Of a stretch of DNA of 56,075 bases, positions 8,878 through 17,914 are shown in pieces. A model generated the notes under the pieces. It was not told the DNA's origin. It saw only the letters and a program-made list of their open reading frames with translations, and searched no databases. The translations under genes were made by a program, and so were the position numbers. The stretch is from Gluconacetobacter sacchari (GTDB lineage: Bacteria; Pseudomonadota; Alphaproteobacteria; Acetobacterales; Acetobacteraceae), in contig NZ_JABEQJ010000030.1 in NCBI RefSeq assembly GCF_014174255.1, positions 1 to 56,075 of the forward strand, given 5' to 3'. The stretch's first letter is position 1. Every line of letters starts with the position of its first letter.

Positions 8878-9013
8878 CGTCGTACGGGGGAATGGCGACG
8901 GCGCGCCGAAGCGCCTGACGGCGCGGATCGGATGGTTCGTCGCGATCTGGGCGCTGAGCACGGCGGCGTTCTTCGTGGTGGCGTCGCTGCTCCACCTGAT
9001 CGTACCCCGGTAG
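8864..9013 (+). CDS. DUF2474/CydX-like single-span membrane peptide
   Basis: 49 aa, starting MAITDVVRGNGDGAPKRLTA and ending in one hydrophobic helix (IGWFVAIWALSTAAFFVVAS, then LLHLIVPR). It overlaps the end of cydB by 14 bp. Small one-helix proteins in exactly this position, of the DUF2474 type, accompany short-Q-loop bd oxidases and probably act as an accessory subunit like CydX of E. coli. The position, the overlap and the single trans-membrane helix are seen; the role is inferred. Confidence 0.8.
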   Translation: MAITDVVRGNGDGAPKRLTARIGWFVAIWALSTAAFFVVASLLHLIVPR

Positions 9014-9041
9014 CGAGGCCGGGGACCCTGGACCGGATCCG

Positions 9042-9491
9042 ATGATTTTCGACTTCGAGAGCGACTTCGCGGGCTCGCTGCGCTGTATCCCGATGATCGC
9101 GCGGCAGAAGCTCGATATCGCCGGCATCAAGCTGAGCCTGCGGCAATGGAGCCAGTTGTCGCGCGAGGGGCGCGGACGGCTTGCCGACCTGCGGTGCGGG
9201 ACGGCGGAGGAGCGGGAGGCCTATCGGGCGCTGGTGCTGTGCCTGATCGCCGCGCGGAGCGACGAGCCGCCGCGCTATCTGGCGACCGCCGATTTCGCGG
9301 ACTGGCGGGAGGCCGGCCGGATGCCCGATGCCGTGCGCGCGCAGGCGGACGCGGACGGCGTGCCGCCCCCGACGCCGGCGCAATGGGCGGCGTTGACACC
9401 GTTGCAGCGTTTTGCGCTGATCAAGCTCGCGCGCTCGCAGCATGAAAACGAGAATTTCGTCCCGGCCATGAGGGAATTCGGCGTCCTGTGA
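9042..9491 (+). CDS. NarM-like nitrate-reductase-associated protein
   Basis: 149 aa. The opening FDFESDFAGSLRCIPMIARQ, then KLDIAGIKLSLRQWSQLS, matches the 'nitrate reductase associated protein' family, whose cyanobacterial member NarM is needed for nitrate reductase activity. The C-terminal half (WAALTPLQRFALIKLARSQH) also fits. No nitrate reductase is present in the window. Instead the gene sits directly before a YdeP/FdhF-type molybdoenzyme, so it may be a maturation factor for that enzyme. It shares 4 bp with an alternative upstream start of the next gene. Confidence 0.78.
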   Translation: MIFDFESDFAGSLRCIPMIARQKLDIAGIKLSLRQWSQLSREGRGRLADLRCGTAEEREAYRALVLCLIAARSDEPPRYLATADFADWREAGRMPDAVRAQADADGVPPPTPAQWAALTPLQRFALIKLARSQHENENFVPAMREFGVL

Positions 9492-9529
9492 CGGACCCGA
9501 GGCGCGGCCGGCCAGAGGAGGATGATGTC

Positions 9530-11833
9530 ATGAGCAAAGAGAAGCCGTCGGAGTTCAAGCCGTATCATCATCCGGCCGGTGGCTGGGGGGCCGCGGGCGC
9601 GACCGCGAAGGTGCTGATGGAGCAGAGCGTGCTCGTCAAGGGCTCGCGGGGGCTGCTGGCCATGAACCAGCCGGGTGGCTTCAAATGCCCGAGCTGCGCG
9701 TTTCCCGACCCCGATCATCGCAAGACGCTGGAATTCTGCGAGAACGGCGCCAAGGCGCTGGCGCATGAAGCGACGAAGGCGCGGGTGACGCGTGACTTCT
9801 TCGCCCGGCACACCGTCACCGAGCTGATGCAAAAGAGCGATTACTGGCTGGAGATGCAGGGGCGGCTGACCGAGCCGATGCGCTATGACGCCGCCACCGA
9901 CAAATACGTGCCCGTCGCCTGGGACGATGCCTTCGCGATGATCGGACGGCATTTGCAGGCGTTGGACAGCCCGCACCTGGCGGAGTTCTATACCTCCGGC
10001 CGGACCGCCAACGAGACGGCCTTTCTCTACTCGATCTTCGTCCGTGAATTCGGCACCAATAACTTCCCCGACTGCTCGAACATGTGCCACGAGCCGACCA
10101 GCCGTGGGCTGCCGCCCGCGATCGGTGTCGGCAAGGGCACCATCGTCATGGCGGATTTCGAGCATGCCGAGGCGATCTTCGTCATCGGGCAGAACACGGG
10201 CACCAATTCGCCGCGCATGATGACGAACCTGGTGGAGGCGCGGAAGCGCGGCGTGCCGATCGTGCTGATCAACCCGATGCCGGAACGGGCGCTGATCCGC
10301 TTTACCGAGCCGCAGGACGTGTTGCAGATGGCGACGTTCGGCTCGACCCCGATTTCCAGCGAATTCGTCCATGTGCGCATCGGCGGCGACCTGGCGATCT
10401 TCAAGGGGATGATGCGGGCGCTCTTCGAGGCCGAGGAGCAGGGCGAGCGGGTCCTGGACCTGGAGTTCATCGCCCGACATACCGCCGGCCTCGACGCGCT
10501 GCGCGCGGATGTGATGGGCTGTTCGTGGGCGGAGATCACGAAGGTTTCGGGCGTGTCGGAGGAGCAGATCCGGCGGGTCGCGGAGATCTATAAACGGTCG
10601 AAGGCCACGATCATCTGCTACGGCATGGGGCTGACGCAGCACCACGAAGGATCGCGCCTGTTGCAGCAATTGGCGAACCTGCTTCTGCTGCGCGGCAATT
10701 TCGGCAAGCCCGGCGCGGGCATCGCGCCGATCCGCGGCCATTCCAACGTGCAGGGCGACCGCACCGTCGGCATCGACGAGAAGCCGACGCAGATCTACCT
10801 GGATCGGGTTCGCGATGCGTTCGGCTTCGAGCCGCCGCGCGCGCATGGGCACCATGTGGTGGAGGCGGTCGAGGCGATGGAAGCCGGCACCGCCCGGGTG
10901 TTCATCGGCATGGGCGGGAATTTCATCCGCGCGGTGCCGGATACCGATCGGTCCTATGATGCTATGCGGTCGCTGGACCTGACGGTGGGGATTGCGACGA
11001 AGCTGAACCGGGGACATCTGGTCCATGGCAAGGACGCGCTGATCCTGCCGGTGGTGGCGCGGTCGGAGATCATCCGCACCGCGGCGGGCGAGCAGTTCGT
11101 GACCATCGAGGATGCGATGGCGAACGTGACGGCCTCGCGCGGGGTGTTCGAACCCGTCAGCGAACATGTGCTGCCGGAGACGGAAATCGTCTGCCGGATG
11201 GCGATGGCCACACTGCCGCATTCGAAGACGAAATGGGCGGAGTATATGGTCGATTACGGGCCGATCCGCGACAAAATCGCCGAGGTCTATCCGGAGATCT
11301 ATGCTGATTTCTCGGAAAAGATCAAAAATCCGAAGGGCTTTCACCTGGATATCCCGCCGCGCCGGCTGGTATGGACGACGCCGAACGGCAAGGCGAACTT
11401 CCTGGTCTTTCCGGGCCTGGAGGTGAACCCGGTCGTCGCGGACCCCGCGATGCTGCGCCTGGCCACCATCCGGTCGCACGATCAGTACAACACCACCATC
11501 TACAGCAACAGCGACCGGTATCGCGGCGTCTACAACAATCGGCTCGTGATCTTCATGAACCAGGACGACATGAAGGATCGCGGGCTGGAGAGCGGCGCGG
11601 TGATCGGGCTGGAGACCTATAGCGACGACGGGGTGCGGCGCTATGTCGACGGGTTGACGGTGATCGACTATCCGATGTCGCGCGGGGCCATCGCCGGCTA
11701 TTATCCCGAACTCAATCCGTTGATGCCGCTGGGGTTCTTCGACGAGATCAGCGGCACGCCGGCCGCGAAGTCCGTGCCCGTCAAGGTGGTGGCCAGCGTG
11801 GCCTCGGCGGTGCCGATCCGGATCGCCGGGTAG
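9530..11833 (+). CDS. FdhF/YdeP-type molybdopterin oxidoreductase
   Basis: 767 aa from ATG 9530, chosen for its ribosome site (GAGGAGGATG) and homology; an in-frame start at 9488 overlaps the previous gene. The protein has the layout of the bis-MGD enzyme family: an N-terminal Cys cluster C53-x2-C56-x13-C70, the Cys-His pair C186-H187 (SNMCHEPTS) at the molybdenum-ligand position, IRGHSNVQGDRT, and a C-terminal dinucleotide-binding barrel. It is closest in memory to YdeP-like 'FdhF' proteins, whose substrate is uncertain. Only three N-terminal cluster cysteines were found. The fdhD gene downstream supports a formate-dehydrogenase-like cofactor. Confidence 0.88.
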   Translation: MSKEKPSEFKPYHHPAGGWGAAGATAKVLMEQSVLVKGSRGLLAMNQPGGFKCPSCAFPDPDHRKTLEFCENGAKALAHEATKARVTRDFFARHTVTELMQKSDYWLEMQGRLTEPMRYDAATDKYVPVAWDDAFAMIGRHLQALDSPHLAEFYTSGRTANETAFLYSIFVREFGTNNFPDCSNMCHEPTSRGLPPAIGVGKGTIVMADFEHAEAIFVIGQNTGTNSPRMMTNLVEARKRGVPIVLINPMPERALIRFTEPQDVLQMATFGSTPISSEFVHVRIGGDLAIFKGMMRALFEAEEQGERVLDLEFIARHTAGLDALRADVMGCSWAEITKVSGVSEEQIRRVAEIYKRSKATIICYGMGLTQHHEGSRLLQQLANLLLLRGNFGKPGAGIAPIRGHSNVQGDRTVGIDEKPTQIYLDRVRDAFGFEPPRAHGHHVVEAVEAMEAGTARVFIGMGGNFIRAVPDTDRSYDAMRSLDLTVGIATKLNRGHLVHGKDALILPVVARSEIIRTAAGEQFVTIEDAMANVTASRGVFEPVSEHVLPETEIVCRMAMATLPHSKTKWAEYMVDYGPIRDKIAEVYPEIYADFSEKIKNPKGFHLDIPPRRLVWTTPNGKANFLVFPGLEVNPVVADPAMLRLATIRSHDQYNTTIYSNSDRYRGVYNNRLVIFMNQDDMKDRGLESGAVIGLETYSDDGVRRYVDGLTVIDYPMSRGAIAGYYPELNPLMPLGFFDEISGTPAAKSVPVKVVASVASAVPIRIAG

Positions 11834-11848
11834 CGCCCGGAGGGATCG

Positions 11849-12655
11849 ATGTCCGTGCTGTTTCAGCCATTGCGTGTCACGGCGCTGGGGCGGCCGGACG
11901 AGGCGTTCGACCTGAACGTGGCCGACGAGGTGCCGGTCCGCCTGACCTTCAACGGGATCTTTCCTTATGGCGTCATGATGATGACGCCGGACGATCTGGA
12001 GGATTTCGCCGTCGGCTATTGCCTGACGGAGCGGATCGTGGGCACGCCGGCGCAGATACGGTCGGTCGTGGTCGGCGCGGCGGATGACGGGCTGACCATC
12101 GATGTGGCGATTGCCGGGGAAGCCCTGAGCGCGCTGATCAGGCGCCGGCCGCGCGTGCAGACGGGGCATTCCGGTTGCGGGATCTGCGGCAGCGACGAGA
12201 TTCCGTCCGGCGAGGGGGTGGGCGTGCCGGCGCTGCCCGCCGGCCCCGTGATCGCGATTGCGGCGGTGCATCGGGCATTGGACGAAGTTGGGACGTGGCA
12301 GACGCTGAATGCGGCGACGCGGATGGTGCATGCGGCCGCCTGGGCGGATCGCGATGGACGGATCGTGACGATCCGCGAGGATATCGGGCGGCATAACGCG
12401 CTGGACAAGCTGATCGGCGCGCGGGTGCGCGCGGGCGACGGGGGCGAGGGGTTTTGCCTGCTGACCAGCCGCTATTCGTTTGAAATGGCCGTGAAGACGC
12501 TGCGGGCGGGGATGGCGATCGTGGTGGCGATTTCCGCCCCGACCTATCGGGCCTGTCGGCTGGCCGAGGAGATGAACCAGACGCTGGTGGCCATCGCGCG
12601 CCGTGACGGGCAGGTCCTGTTCTGCGGGCGGGAGCGCCTTGTACCATGTTCCTGA
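11849..12655 (+). CDS. fdhD: Formate dehydrogenase accessory sulfurtransferase FdhD
   Basis: 268 aa. FdhD passes sulfur from a cysteine desulfurase to the molybdenum cofactor, which sulfurated formate dehydrogenases require. The sulfur-carrying CxxC is visible as C110-G-I-C113 (GHSGCGICGSDE). The conserved REDIGRHNALDKLIGA and LTSRYSFEMAVK motifs follow. It starts 15 bp after the molybdoenzyme and its 3' end overlaps the LysR gene by 10 bp, so it is part of the operon. Confidence 0.95.
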   Translation: MSVLFQPLRVTALGRPDEAFDLNVADEVPVRLTFNGIFPYGVMMMTPDDLEDFAVGYCLTERIVGTPAQIRSVVVGAADDGLTIDVAIAGEALSALIRRRPRVQTGHSGCGICGSDEIPSGEGVGVPALPAGPVIAIAAVHRALDEVGTWQTLNAATRMVHAAAWADRDGRIVTIREDIGRHNALDKLIGARVRAGDGGEGFCLLTSRYSFEMAVKTLRAGMAIVVAISAPTYRACRLAEEMNQTLVAIARRDGQVLFCGRERLVPCS

Positions 12656-13557
12656 GACAGCTTTATTATCTTCGGGAAATCGACAGGCTGCGGAGCTTCT
12701 CGAAGGCGGCCGAGGCCTGCAACGTGTCGCAGCCCGCACTGTCGCGCGCCGTCCGGCAACTGGAAGAGGAACTTGGGGTCGTGATCGTCGACCGCAGGAA
12801 GAAGGTCTTCGGCCTGACGGCGGAAGGCGTGCGTGTCCTGAAATGGGCGCACGATATCCTGCGCGGCGTGACGGAGATGCGCAGCGAGATCGCGCTGTTT
12901 CGGCAGGAACTGGTCGGCGCCGTCAAGATCGGCGTCATTCCGACGGCCGTGCATATCGTGCCGATCCTGCTGGCGGCGATAAAGGAGAAGATCGGCGATT
13001 TTTCAGGCGATGTGTCGGTGCTGCCGAATGCGGACATCATCGACCGGCTGGCCAGCAAGCAGCTTGATCTCGGGATCATGTATTACGACCAGTGCCCGCA
13101 GGCGCAGGCCTTTACCGTCCGGTCGCTGTACGCGGAGGAACAGGTGCTGGCCGGGACGACGGCTTTCGCCTTTCCCGACGCGCGGGAGATAAGCTGGGAG
13201 GAAGCCGCGCGATTTCCGCTGGCGTTGCTCGGCAAGGACATGCGCTGCCGCCAGCTTGTGGATATCGGGTTTCAGACCGCCGGAGTGGAGCCTGTCATTC
13301 GGCTGGAGACCGGGTCGCTGGAACTGATCCATGCCGAAATCATGCGTGGCGACCTGGTGACGATCCTGCCGCTGTCGTCGTTTCCCCTGCGGGTGCCGCC
13401 GGCCGGGCGCTTGCAGATGCGCAGGCTCACCGGATTCTCGCCCGGGGCGATCGGGCTGGTGCGGCTGAACGAGGCGCCGCCGTCGGATTTCGTCGACCGG
13501 GTCTGGTCCGTCGCGCTGGAGACGGATTTCCGCGAGGAGCTGGGCCGCCTGTGCTGA
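12646..13557 (+). CDS. LysR-family transcriptional regulator
   Basis: 303 aa. The N-terminal winged helix is clear (LRSFSKAAEACNVSQPALSR, then AVRQLEEELGVVIVDR). A periplasmic-binding-protein-like effector domain follows. It overlaps fdhD by 10 bp and is the last gene of the rightward redox cluster, so it is probably autoregulated with it. LysR proteins usually act on a divergent promoter; here the target could be the cyd promoter, but the sequence does not show it. Confidence 0.9.
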   Translation: MFLRQLYYLREIDRLRSFSKAAEACNVSQPALSRAVRQLEEELGVVIVDRRKKVFGLTAEGVRVLKWAHDILRGVTEMRSEIALFRQELVGAVKIGVIPTAVHIVPILLAAIKEKIGDFSGDVSVLPNADIIDRLASKQLDLGIMYYDQCPQAQAFTVRSLYAEEQVLAGTTAFAFPDAREISWEEAARFPLALLGKDMRCRQLVDIGFQTAGVEPVIRLETGSLELIHAEIMRGDLVTILPLSSFPLRVPPAGRLQMRRLTGFSPGAIGLVRLNEAPPSDFVDRVWSVALETDFREELGRLC

Positions 13558-13575
13558 CGGGCGAGGGGCATCCCG

Positions 13576-15363
13576 TCACGCGATGAGGCTGTCGGTCACG
13601 ATCCGGCCGCTCATGCCGTCGGTGATGCCGAGATCGGTCACGTGCGGGCCGGGATTGCAGGCGAGGCTGGCGCCGATCACCAGCTTGACCAGCGGGTAGG
13701 ACAGGCCGCTGGCCACCTCCAGTGACGCTTCGCGCAGGGCGGCGAAGCGTTCGGCGACCTTGTGCGGCGGGTCTTCCGACAGCAGGCCGCAGACGGGGAG
13801 GTCGAGCACGCTGAGGGGCTTGCCGCCGATCACCGCCGCCATGCCGCCGCCGCAGGCGATCAGGGCGTTGGCCGCGACCGCGAGGTCGGTGGGATTCCGG
13901 CCGAACACCGCGAGATTATGGCTGTCATGCAGGATGGTGGTGGCGAAGGCGCCGTGCCAGGTGCCCCAGCCCGCCAGCACCCCGAGGCCGGGCGGGCTGT
14001 TGGCGCCGTAGCGGTTGAAGACGGCCATGTAGATGCAGTCGTCGGGCAGCACGACCGCGCCGTCGCGCACCATGGCCTCGCGCTCCGCCCAGCGCGTGAA
14101 GCGCGGCGTGTCGACGGTGTGGATGCGGACGGTGGCGCCGTCGGCGATGCCGGGGACGGGGATGCGGAACATGTCCGCCGTGACCGGCGCCAGGTGCATC
14201 GTGCTGGTCGGCGCGGGGCAGGCGTCCGGGCGCAGGGGCACTGTCATGACGCCGTCGGCCGCGACCTCGCGGCCCGAGACGAAGACCCGTTCCACGGGGA
14301 AGCTGTCGAGATCGCCGAATACCACGAGGTCGGCCCGGCGGCCCGGCGCGACCAGGCCGAGATCGTTGCGCCTGAGCCAGCGCGCGGCGTTGAGCGTCGC
14401 GCAGCGCAGCACGTCGAGCGGCCGCATGCCCGCGCCGACCAGCAGGCGCATCAGCGCGATGATGCCGCCCCTGGCAGCCAGGTCGTCGGGGAAGATATCG
14501 TCGGTACACAGCGTGACGGTCTGCGGGACGTGACCGAGCTTTTCGAACGCATGCAGCGCCTCGATCGCCATCGCGGGGTGCGAGCCGCGGAGTTCGATCG
14601 TCATGCCCGCGCGCAGCTTGGACAGGGTGTCGTCCTCGCCCGTCAGTTCGTGGTCGGATTCCACACCGGCGGCGCAATAGGCCTGGAGCGGTGCGTCCTT
14701 CAGGTCTCGGGCGTGGCCGAAGACGGTCTTGCCGCTGTCGAGCCCCGCCTGGACGATGGTGCTCATATGCGTCGAGCGTTCGATGACGCCGCGCATGTCC
14801 ATGACTTCGGCGATGCCGATCACCTCCGGCCAGGACAGCATCTCGGACAGGGCGGAGGCGTCGAAGACGCTGCCCGAGCGCTCCAGCCCCGGAGCGGAGG
14901 GCACGCAGGACGGGGCCTCGACCAGGATGCGCAGCGGCAGGTCGCGCGAGGCCGCCACCGCCCAGCGCACGGCGTCCAGCCCGCCGACATTGCCGACCTC
15001 GTGCGGGTCCCAGCAGATGGTCGTCGTGCCCTGGGGGACGACGATTTCGGCATAGCCGCGCGGGGTGATCATCGAGCTTTCGATATGCAGGTGCGTGTCG
15101 ATCAGCCCCGGCGCCACGATCGCGCCGTCCAGCGGGACGATCCGCGCGGCGTCGGATCGGCTGGCGGACGGATGGACGCTGGCGATCATCGGGCCGACCA
15201 GCCCGATATCGGCCGCGCGCAGTTCGCCCGTGACCATGTCCGCCACCCGGCCGCCCGTGAGCAGGACGTCGAAGGGCAGCGTGCCGGACGCCGCGCGGAC
15301 GGCGCGGTCGCGCAGCGCGGGATCGTCGAGATCGGCGGCGGCCTTTGCGGGCTTGGAGGTCAT
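13576..15363 (-). CDS. ade: Adenine deaminase
   Basis: 595 aa, the normal length of bacterial Ade, which converts adenine to hypoxanthine and ammonia. The amidohydrolase metal motif is DTHLHIESSMITP, followed by QGTTTICWDPHEVGNV, and TLCTDDIFPDDL carries the conserved Asp pair. The C-terminal domain contains SHNLAVFGRN and ALIACGGGMA, as expected. It is the last gene of the leftward purine locus, 22 bp after the NCS2 permease, and converges on the LysR gene with an 18-bp gap. Confidence 0.95.
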   Translation of the reverse strand: MTSKPAKAAADLDDPALRDRAVRAASGTLPFDVLLTGGRVADMVTGELRAADIGLVGPMIASVHPSASRSDAARIVPLDGAIVAPGLIDTHLHIESSMITPRGYAEIVVPQGTTTICWDPHEVGNVGGLDAVRWAVAASRDLPLRILVEAPSCVPSAPGLERSGSVFDASALSEMLSWPEVIGIAEVMDMRGVIERSTHMSTIVQAGLDSGKTVFGHARDLKDAPLQAYCAAGVESDHELTGEDDTLSKLRAGMTIELRGSHPAMAIEALHAFEKLGHVPQTVTLCTDDIFPDDLAARGGIIALMRLLVGAGMRPLDVLRCATLNAARWLRRNDLGLVAPGRRADLVVFGDLDSFPVERVFVSGREVAADGVMTVPLRPDACPAPTSTMHLAPVTADMFRIPVPGIADGATVRIHTVDTPRFTRWAEREAMVRDGAVVLPDDCIYMAVFNRYGANSPPGLGVLAGWGTWHGAFATTILHDSHNLAVFGRNPTDLAVAANALIACGGGMAAVIGGKPLSVLDLPVCGLLSEDPPHKVAERFAALREASLEVASGLSYPLVKLVIGASLACNPGPHVTDLGITDGMSGRIVTDSLIA

Positions 15364-15385
15364 GTCCGGTTTTCCTCGGGGCAGT

Positions 15386-16774
15386 TCAGGAATGGCGCGC
15401 GAGCGCGCTGAGGAGCAGATACAGGGCCAGCAGCCCGTCCGTCAGCAGCAGGACGGGCGACAGGCGGATGCGCAGGGCGAGCGCCATGAACGTATAGGCG
15501 AACGCGCCCGCCGCAAGGCCGACGACCAGATTCCCCGTCGTGACCGTCAGCAGCATGATCAGGACCGCGCTGACCGTGTTTTCCAGCCTTGTGCAGTCGA
15601 GATGGCGGATGCCGTCCATCATCATCACGCCCACCATCACCAGCGCCGGCGTGGTCGCCTGGGGAGGAATGGCGGCGATCAGCGGCCACAGGAAGGTGGC
15701 GAGCGCGAACAGCAGCGCGACCAGGATCGGCGTGAGCCCGGTGCGGCCGCCGCTTTCCACCCCGGTCGCGGATTCGACATAGGCCGCGACCGTGGGGCTG
15801 CCCAGGCAGGCGCCGGCGATCGAGCCCAGGCCGTCCGCCAGGTAGGCGGCCCGCGCGTTGGGCATGCGCCCGGACGCGTCCATCAGCCCCGCGCGGCGCG
15901 TCACGCCGATCAGCGTCGCGGTCGCGGAGAAGAAATCGCCGAGAAAGAAATAGCCGGCCAGGGGAAGCGCGAGCGCGAGATGACTGGTAAAGGATGCGAA
16001 ATCGAAGCTCATCACGTAATCGGACGGCCAGGGGGGCGCCTGGACCAGGGCCGAGGGCAGGTGGGTCAGCATCCGCCCGTCCGCGCCGGGGACGACCAGC
16101 CCGATCAGCGTGACCGCCAGAATCGACAGCAGCAGCGCCGCCGGGACGCGCAGCAGGACCAGGACCGGCGTCACCAGCACCGCCGCGAAGGCCAGCATCA
16201 CCGCCGGGTGGCGCAGGTCGCCGAACTGGCCGGCGGGCGTCAGCAACCCGCCGCCGCGCAGGCCGATCTTGGCGATGAACAGGCCGAGGCCGCATTGCAG
16301 TCCGACCCGTATCGCCTCGGGGAAGGCCATCACCACATGTTCGCGCAGGCGGGTGGCGGAAAAGAGGGTGAAGGCGACGCCGCCCATCAGCACCATCACC
16401 AGAGCCGTGCCATAGGTCACGCCATGGCCGCCCGCGACCGCCATCGCGAAGACGGCGTTGGTGCCCATCGCCGGGGCCAGCGCCACCGGCAGCCGGCCGA
16501 TCAGCCCCATCAGGAGCGAGCCCACCATGGCCGCCAGCGCCGTGATCACGATCAGCGCGTGGCGGTCGGCCCCGGTGACCGAGAGGATCTGCGGATTGAC
16601 CACCACCACATACCCCATGGCCCCGAACGTGGTCAGCGCGGCCAGGATTTCCCGCCGCAGGGTGGTCGGTGGCGGATTGGACCGGTCGGGCGACAGGAAG
16701 CGCAGCAGCCCGGTGACGGGGGGCGCGAGGGGCGGGGAGCGGGTCAGCAGCGTTCTCCTGGAATCAGCGCGCAC
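15386..16774 (-). CDS. NCS2-family purine permease
   Basis: 462 aa with about 12-14 hydrophobic segments. It belongs to the AzgA/PbuG-type branch of NCS2 proton symporters for adenine, guanine and hypoxanthine: TTFGAMGYVVVVNPQILS at the start, then APAMGTNAVFA and GSPTVAAYVESATGVESGGR with the substrate-site Glu. It overlaps the nucleoside hydrolase by 11 bp and precedes adenine deaminase, so it most likely imports the bases that the hydrolase releases outside the inner membrane. Confidence 0.92.
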   Translation of the reverse strand: MRADSRRTLLTRSPPLAPPVTGLLRFLSPDRSNPPPTTLRREILAALTTFGAMGYVVVVNPQILSVTGADRHALIVITALAAMVGSLLMGLIGRLPVALAPAMGTNAVFAMAVAGGHGVTYGTALVMVLMGGVAFTLFSATRLREHVVMAFPEAIRVGLQCGLGLFIAKIGLRGGGLLTPAGQFGDLRHPAVMLAFAAVLVTPVLVLLRVPAALLLSILAVTLIGLVVPGADGRMLTHLPSALVQAPPWPSDYVMSFDFASFTSHLALALPLAGYFFLGDFFSATATLIGVTRRAGLMDASGRMPNARAAYLADGLGSIAGACLGSPTVAAYVESATGVESGGRTGLTPILVALLFALATFLWPLIAAIPPQATTPALVMVGVMMMDGIRHLDCTRLENTVSAVLIMLLTVTTGNLVVGLAAGAFAYTFMALALRIRLSPVLLLTDGLLALYLLLSALARHS

Positions 16775-17912
16775 AGGCCGCTGACGGGGCGGTGAAGCTT
16801 TCGGCGAACAGGCGGTAGAAGGCGGCCATGTCCACCGAAGTCACGATCCGCACCGTCGGCATATCCCGGGGCGACAGGGAAGGCGCGCGCGCATGCGCGC
16901 GGCCGTAGAACAGTCCGCGCGCCGTTTCCACATCCATCGTCGCTTCCCTGGACCCGGTGACGAGGTCCGGATGGATGGCGACGGCGGCCGTCAGTTCGTC
17001 CCACATCGGGATGCCGACCCGGGCGTAGCGGCTGAAATAGGCGGCCAGCGGGGTGGTGCCATGCGCCGCGCCGTCGCGCAGGGCCTGGGTCAGCGGCACC
17101 GCGAGGGTGACGTTGCCCAGGTTGGTGATGCTGGCCCACGGCGCGGTCAGCACGATATGCGCGGCCTCGGGGTCGAAGATCATGTTGAAATCGGTATAGA
17201 AATCGTGACCGTGCTGTTTTTCGAGATCGACCTGCGCGCCGTCGATGTCGATCAGGCCGCCCATGAAGACCAGCCCGCGCGCCAGCGAAACGAATGTGTC
17301 GTCCAGCCGGATGGCCTCGGCGAGATCGGTCAGCGGGCCGGCCGCGATGATCGTCACTTCATGCGGATGGCGATGGACCGCCTCGATCATCGCCTGGGCC
17401 GCCGAGGGGCCTTTCGGCAGGGGCGGGGCCGGCCCTTCGGCCATCGGCGGGATCAGGGACGGCTGGTCGGGGTGGCCGGCATGACGGGGGCTGGCGGACT
17501 GCCAAGCCCCCTTCCAGAGCAGGGGGCCGTATTGTGCCTCCCATGCCGACATTTCGGCGCGGGTACGCAGCAGTGGCCGGTTCGCGCCGAGATAGACGGG
17601 AATCAGGCCGCATTGCGTCTGTTTGAGGAAGGCGAGCAGATGGGCCGTGCCTTCGTCGCGCCAGGCATCGCCGGTGACCGTGCCGATTCCGAGCAGCTTG
17701 ACGTCGGGATCGGTGAGCAGCGGGTAGAGGGACTGGATATTGGTTTCGCCGGGACCGGAAAAATCGTTATCGAGAAAGACATAGTTCGGAGCGTCCGTGG
17801 AGGCGCGGGCGGATGCCGGGCCGATGGCAAGGCAGAGCGCCGCCAGGGCGTGGCGCGCCGCGCGGGCGCCGCGCCGCATGGCCGGCGCGGCCTTTCGTTC
17901 TGCGGTCTTCAT
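16764..17912 (-). CDS. Exported inosine-uridine-type nucleoside hydrolase
   Basis: 382 aa, longer than cytoplasmic members because of an N-terminal export signal (basic start, then ALAALCLAIGPASARAS). The calcium-binding N-terminal motif is read here as LDNDFSGPGETNIQSL instead of the usual DTDPGxDDA, so the family's Asp pair is altered. Other elements are kept: GLVFMGG, DFNMIFDPEAA and PMWDELTAAVA. Family members cleave ribonucleosides to base plus ribose. A periplasmic location next to a TonB receptor and an NCS2 permease suggests nucleoside scavenging. Confidence 0.85.
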   Translation of the reverse strand: MKTAERKAAPAMRRGARAARHALAALCLAIGPASARASTDAPNYVFLDNDFSGPGETNIQSLYPLLTDPDVKLLGIGTVTGDAWRDEGTAHLLAFLKQTQCGLIPVYLGANRPLLRTRAEMSAWEAQYGPLLWKGAWQSASPRHAGHPDQPSLIPPMAEGPAPPLPKGPSAAQAMIEAVHRHPHEVTIIAAGPLTDLAEAIRLDDTFVSLARGLVFMGGLIDIDGAQVDLEKQHGHDFYTDFNMIFDPEAAHIVLTAPWASITNLGNVTLAVPLTQALRDGAAHGTTPLAAYFSRYARVGIPMWDELTAAVAIHPDLVTGSREATMDVETARGLFYGRAHARAPSLSPRDMPTVRIVTSVDMAAFYRLFAESFTAPSAACAR

Positions 17913-17914
17913 GG

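Noticed and set aside
6313-8961. 882-codon open frame on the minus strand
   Set aside because: It is antisense to cydA and cydB and is rich in Arg, His, Gln and Pro, as expected for a mirror frame of GC-rich coding DNA. It has no family motif.
9275-12739. 1154-codon open frame on the minus strand
   Set aside because: Mirror frame of the molybdoenzyme and fdhD genes; low-complexity composition and no domain.
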